Origin: Stentor coeruleus
Lineage: Eukaryota; Ciliophora; Heterotrichea; Heterotrichida; Stentoridae
Assembly (NCBI GenBank): GCA_001970955.1
Contig: MPUH01000104.1
Location: 43,042 to 107,041 of the forward strand
Direction: 5' to 3'
DNA length: 64,000 nt
Position 1 is the stretch's first letter. Each line of letters begins with the position of its first letter. The notes beneath the pieces are model-generated. The model was not told where the DNA came from. It did not search any database and worked only from the letters and a program-made list of their open reading frames with translations. This document shows, one piece after another, positions 20,257-28,391 of this stretch. A program made the translations under genes and the position numbers.

Positions 20257-21195
20257 ATGGTTTCTATTATTACAAGAGCACAACAGCTTATTGCCCCGTT
20301 TAATAACTCAGAATATTTTATAATTCCAAACGCAGAATCGCTAAAAAATAAAATTGAATTATTTAGAGCAGCAGGAATTGATAACTTCCAAATCGTCAGC
20401 GACTTTGATTTTACAATGACAAGATCTTTAGTAAATGGTTTTCAAGGAAAAACATCTGTTACTATAGCTCAAAATACATCAAGTTCCTTAGAACGTCAAC
20501 AAGTTATATCAGATCTTATCAATTATTACACACCTATCGAAATCAATCATCAGATTAATGAAGGGGTTAAAGCTCAATATATGAAAGAATGGTGGGCTAA
20601 ATCATCAGCAATTATTATTCAAGATAAGTATGATCAAAAAGAACTTGAAAAAGTTGTGGACGATTCAAATGTATACCTTCGATATGGTATAGATAATGTT
20701 ATGAAAATATGTGAGGATTTTAATGTACCTATTTATTTTGTTTCAGCAGGTTTAGGGAATGTAATTGATTATTTTTTTAGGTCTTTGGGGTTTAGATTGA
20801 ACTTAAAAATTTTTGCCAATTATTTGGATTTGGATGATGAAGGAAAACTTACAAAGCTTTCAGAACCTGCTATTGTGTCTGTAGAAAAGAGTAAAGTTTT
20901 GCAAGGGATGAAACTGAAATCACATATCCTTCTTATGGGAGATATGATTAGCGTAATTTATATTTAGGATTGCACTATAGTTCAAGAAGGAAATTATGAA
21001 GAAATTATTAGAATAGGTTTTGTTAACAACCCAGATACTGCAAATCTGAACCGGTATCAAGAAAATTTCGATTTTCTCATACTAAACGATGGAAACATGG
21101 TCGCAGTCGAGAAAATTCTAAAACTCATCTTATCAAATCATCAAGAAACAGACGAAGCTAAGAATCTTCTTCTTCATGAACTCAATCTTAACTAA
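20257..21195 (+). CDS. NT5C3: cytosolic 5'-nucleotidase III (pyrimidine 5'-nucleotidase), HAD superfamily
   Basis: Two exons split by a 15-nt intron at 20953-20967 (gtaatttatatttag) encode about 307 residues, the usual length of the family. The enzyme removes the 5'-phosphate of nucleoside monophosphates, mainly UMP and CMP. The HAD nucleophile motif is SDFDFTMT (Asp49 nucleophile, Asp51 acid/base). FVSAGLGNVIDYF is the family S/G motif, VEKSKVLQGM supplies the motif III Lys, and GDMISDCTIV, completed by the splice, carries motif IV acids. The following IIRIGFVNN and the C-terminal helices match NT5C3. The start lies 5 nt from a divergent small gene and the stop is 147 bp from convergent VPS26. 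Confidence 0.92.
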
Positions 21196-21342
21196 AATCT
21201 GCTTTCATCCTTTTCTTTTTTCCTTTAAATTTTTTTTATAACCTTATAATCCACATAAATCTCATAAAAAAACATCTAAAAAAATTAAAACCAAAAAAAC
21301 CCAAATTAACCCTTAGAATAAAATCAAAAGATAATAACTAAA

Positions 21343-22293
21343 CTAAGGTTTGTATAAAGGAATGCCTTCTCTTTCAATAACCTTTCCATTTCTCCATATA
21401 ATAATTTCTTGTTGTTTACTAAAACTCCTCCCATCTTCATCTTTCAAAAAAATATTCAAATAATACTTAACTGAAGCTCTGTTACTGATATTATTATAAG
21501 TCGGTGTGATCTTACAGCTTTTAAGAAATACTCTAAGTGGTATACAATCTCCTTTAGCAACTGGTCCATCTAAAATCTCATAGCTTCCAATAACATCACT
21601 ATAATTCGTCACATTTTTTCCATTACCAATAATTTCTTTCCTAATAATCTGTAAAGTGACATAAAAAACCCTAACACGAATTATATGAAAATAAATCCTT
21701 CCCAATAATACATCCTTACAATGATATTTTAATTGTGAAAGCTCAAGTTCTAACTGTACTGCATCTTCATATCCTGATTCTACTTTGACCACACTATTCA
21801 CAGCTGGTTCAGAAGTAAATCTTGCTACAAAAATTTCAGTTTCTTTTATAATGTTACTTGATAGGTTTTTTTCGATAGTAAGTCTTAATACATATTTCAC
21901 TTTTAAGTTTTTCCCATAGTAGCTTTCATAACTTTTATCTACATCTAAAAATTGAAAAGGAATCGTTTGGTCTGTAACATAAATCCCAGCATTTTCAATA
22001 GTCCGGGAAACTAATAGAAAATTTGTATCCCATTGTGAATCATTAGTCTCTGTATATTTTTTACCAATAGACCCGATTATTTCTATTCTTAGTCCTTGAT
22101 GCTCTAGTGTCTTACCTCTTTTTAATGAAATGATGACAACTCCTTTAATGACTTCATCATGCTATATGAGTTTTACAGCATACATTGGAAGGCTTTTTTC
22201 AGTAGTCTTGAAATGTTTTCTGTTCTGTGAGCCTTCAAGAAAAATATCAGCATCAGCTGTAGTAGAAAAGAGCTATATAGTCTATACCATCAT
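21343..22293 (-). CDS. VPS26: retromer subunit VPS26
   Basis: Three exons: a 6-nt first exon (ATGATG), intron 22273-22287 (gtatagactatatag), a 96-nt exon, intron 22162-22176 (gtaaaactcatatag), and an 819-nt last exon; total about 306 residues. VPS26 is the arrestin-like subunit of retromer, which returns membrane cargo from endosomes. The spliced N terminus reads DIFLEGSQNRKHFK, then ISLKRGKTLEHQGLRIEIIG and SYESYYGKNLKVKYVLRLTI, all matching the family. The C-terminal arrestin lobe is clear too (SQLKYHCKDVLLGRIYF, YEILDGPVAKGDCIPLRVF, KQQEIIIWRNGK). The length is typical and nothing is missing. The very short first exon is unusual outside this lineage. Confidence 0.95.
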
Positions 22294-22890
22294 ATTTTTA
22301 GGATTATTTATTTAACCTCTTAGAATATTTATTGTATATGATAAGAATTCATGATAAGTATTGGATTTGGGGATTTCAGAAGTTTTTATAAAGTTTTTTA
22401 TTTGGATTATCAGATAGGTTTGGCTGTTGAAATATGATAAATCGACTTTGAAGTTTATGGATTAGGGAGATGTTTTTATTTTTTTATTTATAGTTAAAAG
22501 ATGTGCTAGTTTGTTACAATAGCATTTATTAGGTTTTTTATATAGTTTTTTATATTATATTTTCCCAGCCACGGTTGTTTTTACTTATAAATGCAAAAAA
22601 TTTTTAATAAAAACATGAAATTTTCTTTACACCAACCTGATAGGCTTTGATCTCTCCATTCATAACTAAACTAACAATTTTTTTACCGATCTTCTATCCT
22701 AACTAAATTTTACAGCCTAAAAACCTCATGATCAGTCTACAATTTCAACAAATATTTCTTATAAAAATCGACTAAACTCCAATTTTCACACCTATATCTC
22801 TTCCAAAAAGTCCCTTAAAAGTCAGACAACTAATCCCAAGATATCAAGCCATAAATACCATAAAGATTTCAAAAATAAATAATATGATGC
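22294..22890. other. intergenic, AT-rich
   Basis: 597 bp between two minus-strand genes: the VPS26 promoter and the 3' flank of the next gene. T-rich on the VPS26 side and A/C-rich on the other. Nothing recognised. Confidence 0.5.
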
Positions 22891-23799
22891 TTACATATTC
22901 ATTAAATTGATGACCAAAGACATAAACTCATGGAATTTTATAAAATCCTGATTGCGTCCTCTCTGAGAATTAGCAGAAGAAATACACCAGTCTACCCACA
23001 TCATAACCTGTGTTTTTTCTTTTTTATTAGCCATCACCAGAACTTTAAACAAAGATTCTTTAGTCAAACAAGGTCCAACATCATACTGCACACAGCAGAA
23101 AAAAACTAAATATTCCTTACACAGCATTTTCTGTACCAAAAAACGTTTCTGTATTTTTTTGTCATATCTTTTCAATGAAAATATATTAAAAGCGCTAACT
23201 TTTTGCGCTGATTCCATACATTTAAAAAACCCTTGGGCATTTATCCAAACTTTATTAGATAAAGAATCAAAAAGCATTGAATAGAAAGTTTGATCACAAA
23301 CGCAGCAGTCAAACCAAAATTGTTTTAATGCGACAATATGTAATAAAGCTTTATCTTCTAATTTACACCAAGATGTTCCTGAATATTGAGATATAAGTTT
23401 ATTATATATACTTTCTACTGTTTCTTTAAGGTCAATACTTTTTCCATATGCAGTTTGAAGTAATGGATAAGTGTGACTTTCTGTATCATCTGCTATAGAT
23501 TGTGCATCTTGAAATAAATTGAGTTTGTTTTGTAGGATTAGATTTTTATATGAAATTGATTGAGATAGTTTATTTAAGTTGCATGAAACACTAGCACAAC
23601 GATGGGATTTGAATATTTTATTCATGGATTTTGCTTCGTTTATTAGGTTTAGGAATGAAGCTCTTTTCGCTGTTTCTTTTAGGATTATCAGGAGGATTTC
23701 CTCGTCGGGTTTGTGGGAGATTTTCTCGAGTTCGCAGAAGATTTTTTGTGTTGGTAGGCTGGAGCTACGGCCTTCTAGTGAAGGCATATTTTCTATCAT
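22891..23799 (-). CDS. conserved-looking protein of unknown function
   Basis: 302 residues from MIENMPSLEGRSS to LVINLMNM. Mostly helical, with many Cys and aromatic residues (FWFDCCVCDQTFYSML, EYLVFFCCVQYDVGPC). The last 90 residues alternate helix and short loops in a way that recalls degenerate EF-hand pairs (KKEKTQVMMWVDWCI, DFIKFHEFMSLVINL), but no intact calcium loop is visible. No signal peptide or TM helix is certain. It lies alone between VPS26 and the stop-rich locus at 24 kb. Not recognised; a regulator of EF-hand type is one possibility. Confidence 0.75.
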   Translation of the reverse strand: MIENMPSLEGRSSSLPTQKIFCELEKISHKPDEEILLIILKETAKRASFLNLINEAKSMNKIFKSHRCASVSCNLNKLSQSISYKNLILQNKLNLFQDAQSIADDTESHTYPLLQTAYGKSIDLKETVESIYNKLISQYSGTSWCKLEDKALLHIVALKQFWFDCCVCDQTFYSMLFDSLSNKVWINAQGFFKCMESAQKVSAFNIFSLKRYDKKIQKRFLVQKMLCKEYLVFFCCVQYDVGPCLTKESLFKVLVMANKKEKTQVMMWVDWCISSANSQRGRNQDFIKFHEFMSLVINLMNM

Positions 23800-24015
23800 A
23801 TTTACTTATCAGAGAAAATTTAGGGAGTTTATCAGTGATTAAGAGATAAGTTAAGAAGGTTTAATGGGATGAGGTTTGAAGATTTTCTTTGGATTTAGGA
23901 TGGGGTATTTTTTTTGGGAAATAAAATTTTGAAGGGTTTTGGTGTTGAGGATGTTTTTGGATTTTATATTTGGTTGGTAGATTAATATGATTTTGAAGGA
24001 TGTTTTAATTTATAT

Positions 24016-25074
24016 ATGGAGGTTGATGAGTATATATTTGGAATTTAATAATCCTCAAACAAAAACACTACTAGCTCACATCCAAAGACTCCATTTGCAA
24101 GACTTATTAAATCGTTTATAAACGACCAGGACATTTCTTGAGATTCACAACATTTTCATGAACTCAAAATGAAGTTTTTTCAAAAATCATTTGAAAACCT
24201 ACAAAACTTATTTGAAAGTCAAAGAGAAAGTGAAAAACTTATAGAAAAACCTGAATCATAATAAAATTATGAAGAACAACAGTAGAATAACAGATCTTTA
24301 ACTGTAGATAAAGCTAATAAAAATTTAAAATAGAAATCACGTATATATATATGAAAAAGCCCGCGAATTATATCAACAAAATTTATCATATGCTGCATAT
24401 CTTTTATACTTATAAATATTATATATAATATAATGAATATTTATGTTAAAAACATAATTTGGATGCAGATATCGTTTATTTTTATGTATATTTTAAGCAC
24501 TATTTTAATTGTAGTTATTGCTTAAATTTATCTTATAAGAAAAACAAAGATTTTAGGGGATTTTGAATTTGATGAATGGGAAATCATAATAGATTATAAA
24601 AAAAGTTTATTTACTTGATTTTTTGCTTGGATTTTAGGGGATTTTGAATTTGATGAATGGGAAATCATAATAGATTATAAAAAATGTTTATTTACTTGAT
24701 TTTTTGCTTGGATTATAGGTTTTTTTATTGAACTTTTATGAACTGGATGAGGAAATATTACAATCCTTTTACTTATTCCTATAAGACTTAAGCCTGAAGT
24801 AGCTGCAGTTGCACATCATTTGCCATAGAGGGTATTCTTAGTCTCAGGTTTAGAGTATTATAGAGATGGATATTACGATTTACTTTATATTGTCTTGTTT
24901 ATGATTTTTTCATTTATGGATAGTTTATTTGGGATTATGTGTCTTAAGAAAATAGTTTTTAAAAAAAGCAAAATATTTCTTTTGATAAGTTTTCTGACTG
25001 GATTTCTTATATTTGCGGTGATGATTTCTAGCATTGTTGATGTGGTTTCTACTTATAATTTTATAGTTAATTAA
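24016..25074 (+). pseudogene. multi-TM membrane protein frame with 14 in-frame stops (recoded or decayed)
   Basis: From ATG at 24016 one frame has codon bias to TAA at 25072, except for 14 stops: TAA at 24046, 24049, 24259, 24262, 24523; TAG at 24283, 24331, 24826; TGA at 24139, 24352, 24616, 24697, 24739, 24748. All fit Gln (TAA/TAG) or Trp (TGA), for example YEEQQ-stop-NN and LFT-stop-FFAW. None lies in a 15-nt intron. The next frame has roughly three times more stops over the same stretch. Read through, the product has a hydrophilic N-terminal part and about five TM segments; the last 80 codons (RVFLVSGLEYYRDGYYDLL on) are free of stops. Near 24332-24410 the next frame also looks coding (YEKARELYQQNLSYAAYLL), so a frameshift is possible. 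Either a pseudogene, a foreign alternative-code gene or true recoding. Confidence 0.5.
24550..24711 (+). repeat. 81-bp tandem duplication, in frame
   Basis: Two adjacent 81-bp units (24550-24630, 24631-24711) with one difference (AGTTTA versus TGTTTA). The unit is 27 codons and keeps the frame of the stop-rich membrane protein; each copy has its own in-frame TGA at the same codon. Confidence 0.9.
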
Positions 25075-25372
25075 ATCTAAAACTGAAGTAAATTTTCGTA
25101 TAGGAGGTATAAATAATTTTTGTAAACTATATGGAAAACATAAAAATCTGATATGTTTAATAGGATTTTTGTCGTGAATTTAGTTATATTGTTTGATATA
25201 AAAATGTTCCTGTTTTGATTTTAGATGAAATTAGAGTATAAAAAATTCACTATTGAAAGGAATTATTTTGAAAATCTAAAAATAATAATATTCTTATTAT
25301 GGTATATATGGTTTAAATAATTCTAGAATGCAAATAATAAGTGAATAACCACCGTAAATATATAATATATCT
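25075..25372. other. intergenic, AT-rich
   Basis: About 300 bp before the heat-shock factor. If stops are ignored, the frame of the upstream locus can be followed further, but the signal is too weak to call. Confidence 0.4.
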
Positions 25373-26041
25373 ATGAACGCCAGTCAGAAACACGCTTCAA
25401 AGGCAAACAAATTCCTCTTAAGGCTTTTCAATATCCTTACAGAACCAAAATACTCTCACATAATATCCTGGACCGACTCAGGAACTTCCTTCGCCATAAA
25501 ACAGCTAACCGAATTCACAGTTTCAATACTTCCATTATACTTCAAGCACAAGAACTTCTCTAGTTTCGTCAGACAACTAAACATGTACAACTTCCATAAA
25601 GAACGTGATACAAGTGACATTCAAATTTACTCCCATCCATGTTTCATAAAAGGCCAAAGAGACAATCTTATTAATATCCATAGAAAAACCTCAGACCTTT
25701 ATACCGACACCAAGCCAGTTTCCTCTTTAGAAAAAAAATACAATTCAATTCAATCAAAACAAAAATTGCTCAATGAAAAAATCTCTATGCTTGAACAGAA
25801 TTATCAAGAAGTCTCAGCATATAATCAGACTTTGCTGTGTCAGATTTACCAAAGTCGGGAACGTGAACAAAAGATTGAATAGCTTTTGATGATGTTTATT
25901 GAACAAGTCAAAGAAGTTCCTTCATTCCTCGAGCCATTTTACAAGAAAAAATCTGAGTTTGAGATCGTAAAGCCGATCCCAATTCCCCTTCATCAGCATT
26001 TCAATATATATCAAAAACTTAATTTTAAAAATAAACATTGA
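25373..26041 (+). CDS. HSF: heat-shock transcription factor with an in-frame TAG
   Basis: Residues about 10-105 form an HSF winged-helix DNA-binding domain: FLLRLFNILTEPKYSHIISW, SILPLYFKHKNFSSFVRQLN and MYNFHKERD, with the recognition helix intact. A heptad region (about 125-180) is the trimerisation coil. The continuous frame stops at TAG (25880-25882, codon 170), yet the same frame stays open for 52 more sense codons of clearly coding composition (LLMMFIEQVKEVPSFLEPFY, then IVKPIPIPLHQHF) to a TGA at 26039-26041. CAG would fit the coil at the stop. No 15- or 16-nt intron can remove it. So it is a nonsense allele, a sequence error or leaky readthrough. The GRP94 start is only 29 nt downstream. 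Confidence 0.85.
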
Positions 26042-26070
26042 CTTACATTATCTTATTAACACGTGTATAA

Positions 26071-28338
26071 ATGGCGAAATTGCTATTGCTTTTGGTAGCT
26101 GCTTTGGTATTTGCAGATGAGATAGAAATACCTGAAACTTTTGACTTGAACAATATTGAAGTAGCTGAAGAAGAGGTAAATGAGCCTGAAGCTATTGAAG
26201 AAGAAGTAGAAGAAGATCCATTAGAAAAAGCATTGAAAAATTTAGAAGATGCGGAACAACATGAGTTCCAAGCTGATGTAGCTCGTGTTATGGATATTTT
26301 TATTCATTCTTTATATACACATAAAGAAATTTTTATCCGTGAAACAATATCCAATGCATCAGACGCTTTAGACAAATTAAGATATTTAGCTATAACTGAT
26401 GATTCAGTACTTGGTGATAATAAAAACCTCGATATTTTCATTGAATATGATAAAGAAACAAGGACTTTAAGTTTTACTGATACCGGGATTGGCATGACAA
26501 AAGATGATCTTATAAACCATTTAGGGACTATAGCTAAATCTGGGACAACACAATTTGTTGAAGCTCTAGCATCAGGAGGTGATATAAATCTTATTGGCCA
26601 ATTTGGTGTTGGATTTTATAGTAACTTTTTAGTCGCTGAGAAAATCATAGTCACAAGTAAACATAATGATGATGATCAGCATATTTGGATATCAAAAGCT
26701 AGTAATACTTTTAGTGTACTTAAAGATCCTAAAGGAAATACATTAGGAAGAGGGACAAGGATATCAATAAAACTTAAACAAGATGCGACAGAGTTTGTAG
26801 ATGAAGAAACTTTAAGGAAAAATATTAAAAAATACTCTGAATTCGTCCAATATCCTATATACTTAAAAGTCAAAAAGGAAATTAGTAGAGAAGAAGATAT
26901 CCCTGAAGAAGAAATTGATGAAGAAAATGGAAAGACAACAAGATTAGTTAAAGAAACAGTTTGGGATTGGGAAAGGATAAATGAAAGTAAACCGATATGG
27001 TTAAGAGATGAAGTTGAAGATGATGAGTATTTTAATTTTTATAAGACTTTAACAAAAGATCCACGTGACCCAATGTCGTATATACATTTTACAGCAGAAG
27101 GTGAAGTAGAATTTAAAGCTTTGTTGTATATCCCAAGTACTGATGCTGCTGATATGTTTAAGAATTTATATGCAGCTACAGCTCCAGTCAAATTGTATGT
27201 AAAACGTGTGCTTATTACTGAAGAGTTTCATGATCTTATTCCAAGATATCTAAGTTTTGTTAGAGGTGTTGTAGACTCTGATGATTTACCACTTAATGTA
27301 GCAAGAGAAAACCTTCAGCATACTAAAATATTAAAACTTATTAATAAGAAAATCACAAGGAAAATCCTTCAAGAACTACAAGACATTGCTGATGAAGAAC
27401 CAGAAGAAGGTGAGACTGAAAACGAATATATTGAGTTCTATAAAGAATTCGGTAAACATATCAAACTTGGTATTATTGAAGATACAGCCAATAAGCAGAA
27501 ACTATGTAAATTGGTTAGATTTTATAGTACTCATAATACTGATCAATTAACAAGTTTAGATGATTATATCAATCGGATGAAAGATGGACAAGACGATATT
27601 TATTTTATAGCAGGTGATGATAGACATAAACTAGTTCAATCACCACTTATTAAAAAACTACGAGCTCAAGGTTATGAAGTCCTTCTTCTTGATGATCCAA
27701 TTGATGAATATACTGTTAATACAATCAATGAATACGAAAGAATGCATTTACAAAATGTTGGGGCAAGTGACTGGGTAATACCTGAAGAAGATGAAGAATT
27801 CGCTAGGAAAAAAGAAAAAGCTTTAAAAAAACATTATGAAACTTTACTTGATTGGTTTAAAGGATTAATGAAAGGAAAAGTTCAAGAAGTGACTATTTCA
27901 AGAAAACTTCATGAAGAACCTTCTGTTATTACAACCAGTGGTGATGATGGACAAAGTGCTAATATGGAAAGAATAAGCAAAGCTCAAGCTTTTGGTAAAA
28001 AAGAAAACCCAATGAATCCTCCAGGGAAAAAAACATGGGAAGTTAATCCTGCTCATCCTATGATTAAAAAACTTTTATCTTTTTCTTATGATTTACCAAC
28101 AAAAGGTTTTGAAAGAGATGTAGCTGTAACAATGTATGATTTAGCTTTGATTCAATCAGGGTTTATATTACCTGACTCTGCTGATTTTTATCATCGTGTT
28201 CAAAGTTTTATTGCTAAAGATCTTGGTGTTGATCCTAATGAAGAAGTTTCAGAACCTTATGTTGATGTTGAATGGGAAGAAGAGGAAGAAGAGACATATG
28301 AAAGCCTGGATAAATTTAATCTAGACGAAGACCTTTAG
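26071..28338 (+). CDS. HSP90B1: endoplasmic reticulum HSP90 chaperone (endoplasmin/GRP94)
   Basis: 755 residues. Signal peptide (MAKLLLLLVAALVFADEIE), an acidic pre-N region (about 25-60), then the GHKL ATPase domain: RETISNASDALDKLRY, LSFTDTGIGMTKDDL and IGQFGVGFYSNFL. The charged linker (about 270-300) is followed by the middle domain (SFVRGVVDSDDLPLNVAREN, with the catalytic Arg) and a C-terminal dimerisation domain. The acidic C terminus ends DEDL, a KDEL-like variant that could act in ER retrieval. The chaperone folds secreted and membrane proteins. Length and motifs are complete. The gene sits 29 nt after the heat-shock factor frame on the same strand and converges on the kinesin gene, 53 bp away. 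Confidence 0.97.
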   Translation: MAKLLLLLVAALVFADEIEIPETFDLNNIEVAEEEVNEPEAIEEEVEEDPLEKALKNLEDAEQHEFQADVARVMDIFIHSLYTHKEIFIRETISNASDALDKLRYLAITDDSVLGDNKNLDIFIEYDKETRTLSFTDTGIGMTKDDLINHLGTIAKSGTTQFVEALASGGDINLIGQFGVGFYSNFLVAEKIIVTSKHNDDDQHIWISKASNTFSVLKDPKGNTLGRGTRISIKLKQDATEFVDEETLRKNIKKYSEFVQYPIYLKVKKEISREEDIPEEEIDEENGKTTRLVKETVWDWERINESKPIWLRDEVEDDEYFNFYKTLTKDPRDPMSYIHFTAEGEVEFKALLYIPSTDAADMFKNLYAATAPVKLYVKRVLITEEFHDLIPRYLSFVRGVVDSDDLPLNVARENLQHTKILKLINKKITRKILQELQDIADEEPEEGETENEYIEFYKEFGKHIKLGIIEDTANKQKLCKLVRFYSTHNTDQLTSLDDYINRMKDGQDDIYFIAGDDRHKLVQSPLIKKLRAQGYEVLLLDDPIDEYTVNTINEYERMHLQNVGASDWVIPEEDEEFARKKEKALKKHYETLLDWFKGLMKGKVQEVTISRKLHEEPSVITTSGDDGQSANMERISKAQAFGKKENPMNPPGKKTWEVNPAHPMIKKLLSFSYDLPTKGFERDVAVTMYDLALIQSGFILPDSADFYHRVQSFIAKDLGVDPNEEVSEPYVDVEWEEEEEETYESLDKFNLDEDL

Positions 28339-28391
28339 ATAGGAAATTAAGTTATTTCATAATTATGGAGATAAAAATTTAATGCCAAAAA

